Positions 23,815 through 35,984 of a stretch of DNA of 64,000 nucleotides are shown piece after piece; the stretch's first letter is position 1, and every line of letters begins with the position of its first letter. Position numbers and translations under genes: made by a program. The stretch spans positions 12,568,182-12,632,181 of the forward strand of contig CM030841.1 of the NCBI GenBank assembly GCA_018105865.1, in the 5' to 3' direction. Source of the stretch: Metaphire vulgaris. Taxonomy: Eukaryota; Annelida; Clitellata; Crassiclitellata; Megascolecidae. The notes under the pieces are model-generated. The model was not told where the DNA came from. It saw nothing but the letters and a program-made list of their open reading frames with translations, and made no database searches.

Positions 23815-25921
23815 ACTTTCACTGTTTCACATAACAACAACAATAATAATAATAACTTTCACATAGGCCTAACTTTTATCAGGACCGCAAGGCTCGAACC
23901 GTCCCCCATGTTTTGAAAGGCTAGGGCTAGGGGGCTGTCCATTAATTATGTCAAAAATTTTTGGGCAATTGTTGACCCTCTCCTCTCCCTTGTCAACAAC
24001 TGTCAACTTTCAGTTACCCCCATAATTACGTCAAAAACTTTGACCCCCCTGTCAACAACTGTCAAACTTTTTCAAACCCCCTCCCCCTAAAGTGTTGACA
24101 TAATTAATGGACAGCCCTGGGCTAATGAAGGGGAATGCTAAATGGGCTGGGCCACCACTTTTTCATCCAAGTTGAAGCATATGCACTAGAATCCTCCCTC
24201 AGCACGACTGAGCTGATCAAATGAACCAGTTGACTGAATAATCCCACCCTCTTCCGTTGTCGAGCGCGATGGGATATCCGTCGTCTTCAAACTCACGAAA
24301 AATTTCGTAATGATGTCGATCCAAATTTCCTAAAGCAAACGAGATTCTTGGTCAAACAGTTGCAGCGAAACTACAACACACGTGCAGAGGCGTAGCTACC
24401 ATATTAGGCTATAGCAAGAATGAGCAAGGCATTAACATTAGGGCCCAGAAGAACGGGGGCCCCTTTTGACCACCAATGTAAAAAGAAAGTAAATAATAAC
24501 AAAAGTAAATAAATAAAAACGCATTAAAAATCAGTCTTAATCAGATAAATTTGCTAGGTATTAAATATGACAGCGCTACAAAAACAAAGCCGTTTTCAGT
24601 TTCCGGAATCCGGTGACAGACGATGCGTTATTATTAAGTGTTAAAATTTTTTAAGCCTTAGTTTACTGTTCGTCATGTTGTGACTTTTTAAGTTGAAGGG
24701 GCCCATTAATAATTTTTGCATTAGGGCCTAAAAATCCTAGCTACGCCACTGTACACATGTCTACTGAGAGAGTCATTGAATAGGCTTATAGGCCTACTTT
24801 GTAAAGATCTCATTGATTGAGGGGGCGGAAGATGGCAGAATGGGCTACGCGCTGACGGAGCGGGTTCAAGAATAGCGGGTTCTAATAGATCCGTTCAGTG
24901 TTTATTCTAGGCATTCTCTGGAGGGAATTCCCCCAACGTTAGAAATTCCCCCCAAATTTTATATTTTGGCTTTGATGAAATTACCCCCGCGCCCCACCCT
25001 CCGAAAAAAATTGACGGGTTTTTTGAACTTGGAGAGGGAAAATAATATAAGGATGACCTTTGATTTTGTTTGTCAGGCATTTCGAAAGGGAAAATACAAT
25101 GATAACCTTTTTTGCTTGTCATGTATTTTGAGAAGGAAAAAATAAATAATAAGGATGAATTTTTTGCTTGTCAGGTATTTCGAGAAGGAGAAAATAAATA
25201 AGGATGACCTTTTTTGCTTGTCAAGCATGAGAAATTCCCCCCCAAACATGTTAACCCCCCCATGTCTAGGTGGCTAGAATAAACACTGGGTCCGTCGATG
25301 ACTTCGCATGCTGTTTCAGTCTCGGCCCGAATTTTCCCTACCGACTGCGATTCAGTCGTGATCTTGCGCCTTCTCACCTGCTAGGAAATCGAAGACCGCC
25401 AAGTCGACGAGGTCGTTCAGAAATCGGCCCTGCCTCGTGATTAGAGACTCGTTTCTGCAGAAATTCGGATCCGTTTCCCACGACGCCTTTCGGCGCTTGC
25501 TGTACGACCTTCGCCATGGATGTCTGATGGTCGTCCTATCGGCCTCGTGTTGGACGTGAGGGAGGAAGGTGGCCATCGAGCCTTCTATGATATCTGGACT
25601 CCCGCAGAAGGCGTGACCGGTGTCGCAGTAGTAGGAGCAACGTCCGTGAAAGCATACGTTGCCGTCTAAACACGGAAGAATAATTAAGACTAAAGTCTAG
25701 AGACTGTTATGCAATGTCTTGCAATCTCTATGAAGCATTTCGGCCTCGAAAGCAGCTGAATGAAAAGACTATTAATTATAATTATTGTGATTGATTGATT
25801 GGACTACATGTACATCACAAAACCTGTGCAGAAGTCAAAGAAGAGGCAAGACACGGAGAGCAATGGAAACAATGGAACTTGAACCTAGCTCAAGACAGAA
25901 CTCGATGATGACACGGAGTCA

Positions 25922-25965
<44 letters not shown>

Positions 25966-28900
25966 CCGTTCGCTAAGTTAGGGCATCGTTTTTTTTCTCA
26001 CCTGGAGACGTGAAAATCGTTTTCTCGAAGTTATTGTCAGCCAGACGCTTGATGTCCTGAGTTATGTTAACGTAGCGACCGGCGGTCGGAGGAACTCGAC
26101 GAAAACCCAGGATCCTGTTTGAAATTATTTAAAAACGCAGATTAGCCGTGAGACAATATATAAATCTCTCTCTCTCTCGCGCGCGATCTCTTTCTCTGGC
26201 AGTCAAAGGCACCTAACTAGGCCCTATAATTGAATTTTCTCAATGAGCACTATATTTTACAGGATAGTTAAAGAAATAAACATCTTTTACAAGAACGCGA
26301 AAAAGTCTCGAAGAGTTTTTATATATAATTAAACAGTGTCCAGAGTAAAAATTTTGCAGAATACTGGTAGGCCCCTATTAGGCTATGCGTCAATTTTCAG
26401 AATCTGGCAAAAAAGGTGTGGGAACAGTGGCGGTTCCACCATGTTGATGACTGGGGATGCATCCCCCACCGGGGTTCCGGGTGACCTTTTTTCTGCTTGT
26501 CAACCTATTTTCCGGTGTTTTTTAATCAGTGAAAAATACTGCAAATGACCTTCTTTTTCTTGCTTGTCTTCCTTTTTGGCAAGGTTTATTAACATTTAGT
26601 GGGCAAAACACTACTAACAAAGGCGTTTTTCTCTTTTTCTTGTTTTTCTTCACTTTCACTTTGCATCCCCACCAACTTCCAATATTTTTCACCACCACCC
26701 CCCCCACCAAGAATTTCTGGAACCGCCACTGTGTGGGAACGCCGTTCCCGTGCGTTCCCACTGAAAAATGCACTGATATTACAACGTCATTAACGTACGA
26801 TTTAGGTTTCAGCGTCGATCCCTCTCACCTGTCCAGGTGAAAGGCGGCGATTTCGGCAACGTGTCGTTCGAAGTCGGAGAAGTAAAAGTGATTAGGAAAA
26901 GTTCCGACCTCTCTCTTGAATCTTTGCGAGAAATTAGAACACAGATTCGTTTAACAGCGACCTTAAGCCGCATGGTTATGCAGAAATTAAGCTACCAATC
27001 CGTTCTTCAACTTCTAGAGCGCCACTTCACATTGTGTTTAGAAAGGGTCGGTCTACTACTGCGCACCAAATCTTTATCTCTTTAGAAGCAATTTTTGACC
27101 TCCTCCTCCCTGTCGCAGACTGTCACACTTTCTTAGACACCTCCCCTCGAGCGTGACGTACTTTTTGGACGGCCCCTGACTGAATAATAGCAGAAATATG
27201 AAAATCTGATGCACCAAATCTTTATCTCTTAAGCAATGTTTGACCCCCTCCCCTGTCACAAACTGTCGCACTTTCTTAGGCACCTCCCCGTCGACGTACT
27301 TTTTGGACGGTCCCTGACTGATTAATTAATAGCAGAGATGTGAAAATAGGCGGGACGAGTTGGTCACCTCATCGGCTTGAAGATCGCCTTCGTTCCGTCC
27401 AGTAAGGTGACGGCGAGCTTAAGCTGGGACCCGCCTTCCTTCTGTCTCATGCGAACGATGGGCAGCGACGCCAGATTCTTCAGCAGCTCCGAGATTCGTG
27501 ATTTCGACGACTCCGAATACAAATGGCGATTGCTGATCTGCTGTTTGAACGACACCCACGAACTGTTCATGTCGTCGCTGGGATAATATCTGTTCCAAAA
27601 ACACCAGCTGGGCGTAAAAATCCAGCTATTCGTCTGTGAACCGTTTGCGGTCATCCTCAGCTCTTGGGTGCAGGCCTGCGAATCTTAAGTTCAAGTTATT
27701 GTTTTCATAATTATAGTGGTTTTCACACAGGAAGGTACCGCCCAAACCACTTGAAAATTACGTTATTATTATTACTAAGTGACGTCCCTGGCAAAAAAGG
27801 TCATCGCCACCACATTTTGACACTCGATGAGCAAAACAGGGGGAAATGGTCATCACCGCAAAAATAATAACCTTGTTATTGGGACCTGTCATTGATCTTG
27901 GGGGGGGGGATAAAGTTTTTGACGTAATTATAAGGGTAACTGAAAGTTGACAGTTGTTGACAAGGAGAGGGGTCCAAAATTGCCCAAAATTGTTGACGTA
28001 ATTAATGGACAGCCCCTTAGCTAAGGCGGGTGTTAGACTAAAGCAGGTGTTAGATTAGTTTTTAATGAGAATATAATATATAAAATGCATTCTGGGACTA
28101 AATAATATTTTCTGGAACCCTATTTGGATCTCCTTGCTAACGCTAGCAGGTAGGTTTCTTGTAGGTCCTTAATAAGGGAAATTAGGGAATGTTCCCATGT
28201 CGGCAGTTTTGCAATGGCCAGGAGCAGGAGTATGCCTTCCAAGCATTTTGGCATCTTTGGTTCGAAATGCGAAGGAGAGTTGAGTAAAAACGCTGTCTCT
28301 CTTCTTGTGGCGATCAGTTGTAGAATTGTTATACATAAAACGGTTGAAGCCACTTTAAGTCGATTACGTTAAACGCATATTTTAAAACCCGTGTTGGTAT
28401 CCAATTCTTTTTGAGAGATTGCGCGAAATTGTAAATGCCTGATGTTCAAATTTTATGCCGGTGATAGGAAAGTATCGCTGTCAGCGAGGAATTTACGTCT
28501 TCAGTTAATTAAGACCCTGTCACCTGCGTTTCAGTCCGGATAAAGGAAAAATATTGCGACTTCAAACACTGCAAAGGGAATTATCGAATAGATTTAAGTG
28601 ATATCGAATCCGTCCCCCCGTCGCCGGGGGGCGGATTCGAGGCCGTGTTGTCTATAATGACTAATTCTGATCAGCACGATTCGAATTTCAAATGAAGAAG
28701 ACCTCTTCGGCTTGAAATGTAAACGCCATTCAGGCGGTATCGATGGTGACGCCGACGCCCTATCGGCGCTTGCCTTCCATATCGCCGTCCGGATCAACTG
28801 ATACTCGGAGTCGCTCAGGTTCACGACGTCGGCGCTGCCGGCAGTGTCCGGGTCTCTATTCCGCCGATGCCCCCTCTCATCGCCCTTCTCTTCCTTCTTC

Positions 28901-28983
28901 TTCTTTTCCTCCTCCTCCTCCTCCTCCTCCTCCGAAAAAGTCGCCCGACTGTACGCGAACGATGAACTACTGTTCTCCAACAC
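23418..28983 (-). CDS. FAM20C: FAM20C-type secretory-pathway kinase, partial
   Basis: FAM20C is the Golgi kinase that phosphorylates S-x-E sites of secreted proteins. Exons in transcript order: 28983-28703 (less certain), 27589-27368, 26921-26829, 26114-26002, 25665-25378, 24329-24248, 23700-23418 with stop TAA. Phases match at every junction. Recognisable blocks: [20 protein letters not shown] with [80 protein letters not shown] with the catalytic Asp; LDNGRGFG with the metal-binding Asp; [35 protein letters not shown] fits FAM20A/C rather than FAM20B (DNAKSFG). The Asp residues argue for an active kinase. The first listed exon encodes an acidic [13 protein letters not shown] run. The signal-anchor exon is not found. 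SINE-free introns are full of MITEs. Confidence 0.9.
23730..23811. repeat. (TAC)n then (ATA)n microsatellite
   Basis: About 17 TAC units pass directly into ATA units. In FAM20 transcript orientation it lies 30 bp before the acceptor of the last exon. Confidence 0.95.
23931..24117. mobile_element. MITE with GGGGCTGTCCATTAATTATG ends
   Basis: The left end GGGGCTGTCCATTAATTATG and the right end CATAATTAATGGACAGCCC are inverted repeats of about 20 bp. Interior is CCCC-rich with TTGTCAACAACTGTCAA words. The same family is at 31,163-31,575, with a fragment at 27,895-28,016. Confidence 0.82.
24385..24751. mobile_element. hAT-type MITE in a FAM20 intron
   Basis: Ends CAGAGGCGTAGCTACC and CTAGCTACGCCACTG are inverted repeats. 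Flanks CACACGTG and TACACATG agree at 6 of 8 positions, as an old target duplication would. Confidence 0.72.
24896..25288. mobile_element. CAGTGTTTATTCTAG-family MITE with internal tandem units
   Basis: Inverted ends CAGTGTTTATTCTAG and CTAGAATAAACACTG bound 393 bp. Flanks GATCCGTT and GGTCCGTC agree at 6 of 8. Inside, GATGACCTTTTTTGCTTGTC or close variants occur four times at about 50-bp spacing (25,051-25,226). Confidence 0.82.
25926..25962. repeat. (GA)n microsatellite
   Basis: A perfect GA run in a FAM20 intron. Confidence 0.95.
26425..26731. mobile_element. CAGTGGCGGTTCCA-family MITE
   Basis: Ends CAGTGGCGGTTCCACC and TGGAACCGCCACTG are inverted. Flanking duplications TGTGGGAA (26,417-26,424 and 26,732-26,739) are perfect. 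The interior has GACCTTCTTTTTCTTGCTTG near the left side. It lies in a FAM20 intron. Confidence 0.85.
27697..27780 (-). repeat. Inverted copy of the AAT-linked dispersed repeat
   Basis: Reverse complement reads (AAT)n, then AAGTGGTTTGGGCGG and CTGTGTGAAAACCACT. It matches the copy at 9,750-9,850 in layout. Confidence 0.6.
27895..28016. mobile_element. Fragment of the GGGGCTGTCCATTAATTA MITE family
   Basis: Only one end is kept: GACGTAATTAATGGACAGCCCC at 27,994-28,015 with TTGACAGTTGTTGACAAGGA before it. The other end is missing. Confidence 0.65.
28017..28600. other. No gene seen
   Basis: Non-coding DNA within a FAM20 intron, between exon 27,368-27,589 and the less certain upstream exon. I found no inverted ends or coding motif. 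Confidence 0.4.
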
Positions 28984-29040
28984 CTGATTAATGACAAAAT
29001 ATGTACCAGGTGCAGTATGCAACAACGACGACAACTACTT

Positions 29041-29043
29041 CTG

Positions 29044-29108
<65 letters not shown>

Positions 29109-29109
29109 G

Positions 29110-29166
<57 letters not shown>

Positions 29167-29223
29167 TACTACTACTGATACTACAAATTATTACGACTAG
29201 TAATAAACTAATAAAAATAATAA

Positions 29224-29279
<56 letters not shown>
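29041..29279. repeat. (CTA)n and (AAT)n microsatellites
   Basis: About 42 CTA units (29,041-29,166, one CTG interruption) are followed by an AAT array (29,217-29,279). Both strands stay open in several frames only because of the repeat. Confidence 0.95.
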
Positions 29280-29280
<1 letters not shown>

Positions 29281-29816
29281 GGACGACCTCTGGCGATTGT
29301 AGGCGTCGGTCGATCATTGATTAGAGGCGTACACGTGAAATGAAATCAGTTCGAATAATAATCAATTGAATTCGTTCTTTATCATTTCGCCTTCGAGGCG
29401 CTGAAGGCAGCTGCGACAGATCTTCACGTGCGTTTTAATTTTTGAAAATTAAGTTTTCCGAAAACTGATATCGACGCTAAAATTTCGCTTCATTAAAATT
29501 CGACATCTAGGCCTAAATCTTTACTTTAAACAATTCTATTGCAATTTGCAAGAGCATCCTTAGTCAATGATTAATGCAGTCAAAATCGTGCTTCATGGAG
29601 TGAGCCATACTCCTTCATCTAGAAAAAAATTATAGAATTCTAAGCTACCTATTAAAGATGTTACTGTTAAAGATGTTTCAAACATGTCTTTAAACGAAGT
29701 TTGAATAATTTGAAATTACGCAGACTCTAAGACAGATTTTAATTGAAATTTTGGGCGCGAGAAGATGCTCAGCCCTCTACTGTGCTCTAAAATTGTCTAA
29801 ATTTTGTACGGGAATC
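29280..29816. other. No gene seen
   Basis: AT-rich unique-looking sequence with no coding frame, splice pair or inverted ends that I could support. Confidence 0.4.
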
Positions 29817-30012
29817 CAGTGGCGGCTCCAGGATTTGGCAAGAGGGGGCCGTTGGGGTGGCAACTTCTAAGCATGGGTTCCAGCCATTTATTCATAGGTA
29901 TTATAGTAGTACTAGTAGTAAGTATAGGGTCCCAACTGGGGGAGGGGATACTGGGGGCCTGTCATTCAATAGGGGCACGGGCCCCCGGACACCTCAAGTG
30001 GAACCACCACTG
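29817..30012. mobile_element. CAGTGGCGGCTCCA-family MITE
   Basis: Starts CAGTGGCGGCTCCAGG and ends GTGGAACCACCACTG. Flanks CGGGAATC and TGGGAATC agree at 7 of 8. Body is shared with 30,597-30,791 and with the stack at 11,746. Confidence 0.82.
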
Positions 30013-30071
30013 TGGGAATCTATAGCCGCGATTCCTTGAGGTTTCCAAGTGTGTGCAGTCGATCTAGATTA

Positions 30072-30210
30072 CAGGGCCTGTTCTAACGTGCAGTGATACA
30101 CAAAATGTGCGTTGATAAAATGAAAATGTGCAGTGGTAAAATGCAATTTTCTTTCATTTGTGCAGTGATGAATTTTCCGGACGACCTCTTTTTTGCTTGT
30201 TTTTGGGCGC
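30072..30210. mobile_element. Partial MITE, CAGGGCCTGTT family
   Basis: Left end CAGGGCCTGTTCTAACGTGC and GTGATACACAAAATGTG are the reverse complement of the right part of the element at 39,841-40,016. GACGACCTCTTTTTTGCTTG lies at 30,181. Confidence 0.6.
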
Positions 30211-30596
30211 AGATGTGAGATGCCTTCTGCCTTCTGGGAAGCTCAAGAAGCTACACAAATTCTATGGTGGGAATAAATCCGTGCCTTTCTTGATGCCCAT
30301 TAGCGCAGCCACAGCATATATAGGGAGGGGTATCGAGCTCCCCGTATTTCGTGGAGATTCTTGCAGAACATAACAGAGAATTTTATATAATTGCATGGGT
30401 GGTGTGTAATGTGTCTATCATACAGTCTGTAAATTTACTCCAAAGTTAATGATTTAAATTAACTGTTACCCTAGACTTTGGGCGTCTGGGACTCCGCTCC
30501 AGACATCACTATGGGAGCTAATGGCCACTATGGTAGCCATGAGTGGGTGGGAACATAGGGTAGCTTCCTTAGACTGGTCGCGAGATTCGTGGAAAG

Positions 30597-30791
30597 CAGT
30601 GGCGGCTCCACCGTGGGCCAGGGCCAGGGGGGCCTGTGCCCCTATTGAGTGTATGCCCCCCAGTGGCCCCCCTGTTGGGACCCTATACTTAATGCTACAT
30701 ACATTAAACAACAAATGGTTGGCCACCCATGATTAGAAGTTGCCACCCCAACGCCCCCCCCCCCACTTGTCAAATCCTAGAGCCGCCACTG
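30597..30791. mobile_element. CAGTGGCGGCTCCA-family MITE, intact
   Basis: Ends CAGTGGCGGCTCCACC and GAGCCGCCACTG. Perfect 8-bp duplications GTGGAAAG at 30,589-30,596 and 30,792-30,799. At 195 bp it is the cleanest copy and shows the full body with ACATTAAACAACAAATGG. Confidence 0.88.
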
Positions 30792-31162
30792 GTGGAAAGC
30801 GATGAAGATTTGCACCAGTTGGGGGTGGGTAGGGGGGATGGGTGATGTGGTCATATAGTCTGAAACTTTGCTCAAAATCTCAACAGTGAATCTAATATAA
30901 CCCTAAATGTACCCCAAGACCAGTTCTCACGACGCTCCGCAAGCCCCCTAGTCGCCAACTGGCAATATTGGTTCGTAGAAGCCTTGGCGACTGCCCCCCC
31001 ACCCCAACCCACCCGCAGATTCCGATTCCGTTACCATGGCTACTCCAGAGGTGTGCGGTGCTCGTGTTTTCTTTATGTTCGCGTATTAAGGATCATTAAG
31101 AGTTTTGTGTGCAGACATACATGCGATAATAATTATATCTGCAAAAAGTCTTGCTAGCAATA

Positions 31163-31575
31163 AGGGGCTGTCCATTAATTATGTCAACAATTTTTGGGCA
31201 ATTTTTGACCTTTCTCCCCTTGTCAACAACTGTCAACTTTCACTACCCCTCCCATAATTACGTCAAAAACTTTTGACCCCCCCAAGATCAATGATAGGTC
31301 CCAATAACAGGGTTATTATTTTTTGTGGTGATGACCAATTTTTCCCTTTTTTTGCTCATCGAGTGACAAAATGTGGTGGCGATGACCTTTTTGCCATGCT
31401 TTTTTTCATTGTAATAAGTAGTATTCCATGAAATTTCCTATTTTTTGATTATTTGTAAAAAGTGAAATTGTTGACGTCCAACTTCTCTTGACCCTCCCCC
31501 TTCCCCTGTCAACAACTGTCAAACTTTTCAAACCGCCTCCCCCCTAAATTGTTGACCTAATTAATGGACAGCCCC
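31163..31575. mobile_element. GGGGCTGTCCATTAATTATG MITE, longer copy
   Basis: Inverted ends as at 23,931. It is about 220 bp longer, because it also carries a GATGACC...TTTGCTCATCGAGTGAC segment (31,320-31,400), similar to 27,785-27,860. Confidence 0.8.
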
Positions 31576-31882
31576 CAATGGGCACACTGCGGTTCGGAAT
31601 AAACGTAAAACCGCAATCTCAACGGTCCACTTGCGCCGAATCATGCACAAACACTTGAGTGGCGCAAGAGACAGTTTCTGCTTTAAATTCGTGTCAGCAC
31701 TTGGCTTGACTGTAACTTCATAAAGGCCTAAATTATTTATTGCTTTTTAAAGCGCTTATAGAGACCCGACTGCTGATAGCTAGTTATTGATCGAGTGTCC
31801 TTAAGGACCTTAACCTGGCGTACCTGTCTTCGTAGAATATAAATCCGGCAATAGGCCCTAATTTTTTTTTTGATATACAGTA

Positions 31883-31884
<2 letters not shown>

Positions 31885-31944
<60 letters not shown>
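31885..31944. repeat. (TA)n microsatellite
   Basis: About 30 TA units, preceded by a nine-T run. Confidence 0.95.
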
Positions 31945-31948
<4 letters not shown>

Positions 31949-32097
31949 CTATGAAGTGAAAATGATGACTTCTTAAATAATTTTCTGGCGAAATCTGAGT
32001 GCGTAATGCGAGGACATTGGAAAACTCGTTATATCACTTGATAAACTATTTTTCTAAGCTCATAAGTTCAGAAAAAATTACTGACGGCCGTATCTTG

Positions 32098-32098
<1 letters not shown>

Positions 32099-32162
<64 letters not shown>

Positions 32163-32195
32163 GCAAGGGTTTAAAGTGGTTCTGGAGGTTGTGCC
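32099..32195 (+). repeat. (AAT)n array joined to the dispersed repeat
   Basis: About 20 AAT units followed by GGTTTAAAGTGGTTCTGGAG, the family also seen at 9,750 and 51,597. Confidence 0.85.
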
Positions 32196-32379
32196 CTGGG
32201 TGATCGTCGTCAAATCGTCAAAGTCGTAGTCAGGAACGAACCTGAGTCGGCATGGTAGCTCTGCGCAGAGTGAACGCTCGGCAAAACTCATCCATCATCG
32301 AGACTCATAACTCGGTCGACCCATCGCGGCGACCGACCAATGACCTACTTCTGACCAGAGATTTCAACTACGTGCAGGC

Positions 32380-32765
32380 GACCGGGTACACCTCCGGCAG
32401 GACCTTCATTTGTTGTTCCTCATCCTCGTATACTGTCGTTGGCGCCCGTTTGCTCTTTTCTCGGTGTGCGGCTCCGGGCTCTGCATGTAGCCCATTAATA
32501 CCGTCATCACTCCGTCATCATCTTTTAGAGCTAGTCATAAGACATGCCTATTTGGCTTGGCCTATCCCCCCTTAGACTGCTCCCCCAAACGATCTTACTG
32601 ACCTTTCTTGCTTGACCTGGCTCTTATTCGGATTGGACTGGGTGCGCCATCGGCTGACGCCCTGGGCATTATGATAGTGGCGCCATAAAATGTTTTGCTT
32701 AATCGATTGATTGATTGATTGATCGATTGATTGATTGATTGATTGGTTGAATGAATGAATGATTG

Positions 32766-32832
<67 letters not shown>

Positions 32833-32858
32833 TATTTATTTATTTATTTATTTATTGA
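32380..32858 (+). mobile_element. LINE 3' end with (TTGA)n/(TTTA)n tail
   Basis: The frame has SYTVVGARLLFSRCAAPGS, then further on a LIRHAYLAW-like ending, as in the GARLFSxAAPRLWN...LKTxLF part of CR1/L2 reverse transcriptases. A non-coding tail follows, then about 160 bp of GATT, GAAT and TTTA units (32,700-32,858). LINEs of this clade end in such short repeats. Confidence 0.68.
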
Positions 32859-33652
32859 TGTACTGCACGTATAACACGTAAAAGACATGGGACAGTGCTC
32901 TCACTAAAACGCTAAAGGAGTGATCCACGCTGCCATAGGTCATTATAACGTGAAATTTTTGGTATACTTTTAAAACTGGGCTGACGTCCTGCGGGAAAAA
33001 ACGATACGAAACCAGAAGCCACAAAATCCAGGGGCGGCGCTGAGGGGGTGGGGCTGATCCGGACCCACCCAGCCTCGGGCAGGGGCACCCAAGCAAACAG
33101 TGCAAATCCGTAGAGATTTTGTCTGTTGGGGGAGGGGTAGTCTGAGCCGGGTCCTGGTTGTGTTCAGTGGGATCATATTACGAGATTGCATTAGACCCAC
33201 CCACCCAGCCAAAAACCCAGCGCCGCCCGTGACAAAATCAATGAACCAACTAGCGAGTAGGCGTTCATCAATGATCCAGCAATAAATGCAATGTATATAG
33301 GCCTACCCTGCATATGGTGTAGTCAGTGCTGTTTGTCGTGAACAACCAGAATATGGAAAAGAAAGAACAGACGAAGACGCCACCGACCAGTCTATGCAAG
33401 AGCTTCATCTGTAAAAGAGCAGATATACCAATCGGTCGTTTAAATGAATTTATTCTTACGGATCGTTTTCTGGAATTTTCTAATAACATTGCTATATTGG
33501 CTTCGCTTATTATGGTGCACAATACGAGCGATATAGCTAATGTAGTTTTACAGCGGTCTGGTGCCATTTAATCTGGTGCAATTTTCATAGGAAATAAGGT
33601 CCAGCGATAAATCTTTCGGTGTGATATTTAATGTAATCAAGCATCGATAATT
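32859..33652. other. No supported gene; GC-rich inverted pair inside
   Basis: GCGGCGCTGAGGGGGTGGGG (33,034) and ACCCAGCGCCGCCC (33,217) suggest another short inverted-end element at about 33,030-33,230. An open frame of 81 codons at 33,326-33,571 has no recognisable motif. Confidence 0.35.
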
Positions 33653-33942
33653 CAGGGCTCTTTGTGTCGGAACGAGGCGGAACGGCGTTCCGGAAAATCT
33701 GAAGACTGGTAGGCTATTTTGTTCTGCAACATTAAATTCATAAGTAGAAAATTTAGAACTGATATAGGCCAGTTCTTAATTTTCTATGTCTGAATTTAAT
33801 GTTGTATTGAAACGATTGATTATAAGCATTTATAGGTAACTGTTTGGACGCTACGTCATGTTGACAATTATTGACCTATGACTGTTGCTTTCCGGAAAAT
33901 ATCCTATTGCGTTCCGGAAAATATTTCTTACAAAAAGCCCTG
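33653..33942. mobile_element. CAGGGCTCTTTGT MITE
   Basis: Ends CAGGGCTCTTTGT and ACAAAAAGCCCTG are inverted. GTTCCGGAAAAT occurs near both ends. Flanks share ATCGATA, shifted by two bases. Its right half is the same family as the right half of 55,528-55,925. Confidence 0.7.
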
Positions 33943-34879
33943 ATCGATATTACGAAGTAAAATAATGGTGTAATAAATCTATCGGCACGCCAAGCCACCA
34001 CCATCTGGTTTCAGCGGCACGAAATCATTACAGTTAGGTTGACTGTGAACCTACAGCAGAGGCTCCAAAGTCACACGGTCCGCGGGCAACTTGTGGCCCG
34101 TCAGTTCTCAGAAAGTGGTCCGCGACATCTCAATATTTGATATGATGTATTTTAATAATTTCAAAAATTTATTGACTTTCAAATAAGCAAAATGATGACT
34201 AAACGATAGATTTAACAATATGCAATCATTACGTTATCTTAGAGTTTAAATTTTTGAAATTTTATAAACATTTAGATTCCCATTTATCGAATCGATTTTT
34301 CTTCTCAAGAACCAGGATCATCATCATCTATACTTCTATAGTGTAATAGAGTGCTGTTGTAGTTGATAAATGGAACGAATTGAATGAGAAGACAGTCATA
34401 ATTGCTACAAGCAGGGGCGTAGCCAGGAATTTGATTTGGGAGGGTATAAATGTTTGGGAGTGCAAATGCTTTCAAAATTCTGCAAACCTAAGTACTATAG
34501 GATACTAGATTGGTCTTGTAAAGCTATTAGTTTGTAGACAAAGTATTGTAGCAGTTTATATAGTAACTGAACGAAGCATTTATAGGCCTATCGTCTTAAT
34601 GTAAATACATAGGTCCTGCTATTATTATCATCGAATGCTGAACGTGCTAAATGATGCCAGCCATTTATCTGATTGCAACGTCATCGATGACCTTTTTTTT
34701 TGCGTCAGCCCGAAACTTTGAAATGGGGCAACGTTTGTAGATGATGGCCATTTATCTGATCCGTTATCGGCTGTATGCAGCGTTTGTAGATATGGCCCTC
34801 TACTTGAAAAGCGCGGGAGTCACTGACCTACAGCATACAGGATATGCTTTGGTTGGGTGAAGCGGATTGCTGGAGAGTC
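33943..34879. other. No gene seen; one MITE end
   Basis: Non-coding. At 34,414 CAGGGGCGTAGCCAGGAATT is the left end of the family complete at 47,570-47,740, here without a matching right end. Confidence 0.4.
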
Positions 34880-34881
34880 GT

Positions 34882-34916
<35 letters not shown>

Positions 34917-34917
34917 A
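34880..34917. repeat. (TCG)n microsatellite
   Basis: About 12 TCG units, unusual as a CpG-containing array in otherwise CpG-poor DNA. Confidence 0.95.
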
Positions 34918-35204
34918 TGAAACAGTCTCGACGAATTTTGAATTTTAGCAGAATAATCTTCCTAAAAACATGAATAAATTCAGATCCAAACAAACCATGG
35001 TCAATCCTAGTGTCTATCAAAGATCATCACGGATAGGCCTATTGGAGTACTGGTGTTCGGTACTTACGTGATGGTGCTAGATGATGAGCAGCCGTAGTTT
35101 GGTAGATGGCACTATTTCGGAACACTTCAGACGGGAGGGGCATTTTAAGCCTAAACTGTCGAAGCACACACAGACTTTGCTATTTTTTGGACGAAGCAGA
35201 ATAA

Positions 35205-35230
35205 AGTCTGAAGAAGAAGAAAAAAAGAAA

Positions 35231-35261
<31 letters not shown>

Positions 35262-35276
35262 AAAAGAAAAAAGAAA

Positions 35277-35307
<31 letters not shown>

Positions 35308-35566
35308 AGAAGAAGAAGAAGAAGAAGAAGAAAGAAGAAGAAGAAGAAGAAGAAGAAGAAGAAGAAGAAGAAGAAGAAGAAGAAGAAGAAGAAGAAAAAA
35401 GAAAAAGAAGAAGAAGAAGAAGAAGAAGAAGAAGAAGAAAGAAGAAGAAGAAGAAGAAGAAGAAGAAGAAGAAGAAGAAGAAGAAGAAGAAGAAGAAGAA
35501 GAAGAAGAAGAAGAAGAAGAAGAAGAAGAAGAAGAAGAAGAAGAAGAAGGAGAAGAAGAAGAATGG
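35205..35566. repeat. 360-bp (GAA)n purine tract
   Basis: Almost pure purine on the plus strand: GAA units with a few AAA and GGA interruptions. Long open frames on both strands here (poly-E/K/R and poly-L/F/S) are artefacts of the repeat. The tract could form H-DNA. Confidence 0.97.
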
Positions 35567-35984
35567 AACAGAAGAATGACGTTGGTTCCTGATAATTTTC
35601 AACACTCATTATTGTTGTTTAGGCCTATGTTCTAGATCTGGTGTCGACAGGTCTAGGCAGGGAGGGAGTCAGTCAGAGGGGAGCTACAATTTTGCTTGAA
35701 GCTTGCAATCGCCTCACTACCTTGGGATTGTGTCGGTCGCTTGGTGCTCTAGCAAAACACAAGTCGTCAGCGGCGTAGCCACGGTTCCAGAATACAGAGG
35801 ACGCCATAACCTATACAAACTTTGTCCGATCTAAGATGGAGGGGGGGGTTCGGGAGCGTCGTGAGGTACCCCGGCGAGGTCCAGTGGGGAGTCTAACCGT
35901 AAAAACTAGGCTAATAATAAACTTAAATGCTGACATTTGGAACAAGTTTGCACACTATATGACATCTTATAGGCTTGTTGAAGG
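35567..35984. other. No gene seen
   Basis: Short unique stretch between two long simple-sequence tracts. No motif recognised. Confidence 0.4.

Noticed and set aside
28988..29324. Open frames of poly-Thr, poly-Tyr, poly-Val and poly-Ile
   Set aside because: Artefacts of the CTA and AAT microsatellites.
32046..32291. Minus-strand frame with poly-Tyr
   Set aside because: Made by the AAT array plus the dispersed repeat. The part outside the array has no supported splice structure.
33326..33571. 81-codon plus-strand frame and its minus-strand shadow
   Set aside because: No family motif, no convincing splice sites, and composition similar to non-coding flanks.
35081..35635. Long open frames (poly-E/K/R on plus, poly-L and poly-F on minus)
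   Set aside because: They exist only because the GAA repeat has no stop in these frames.
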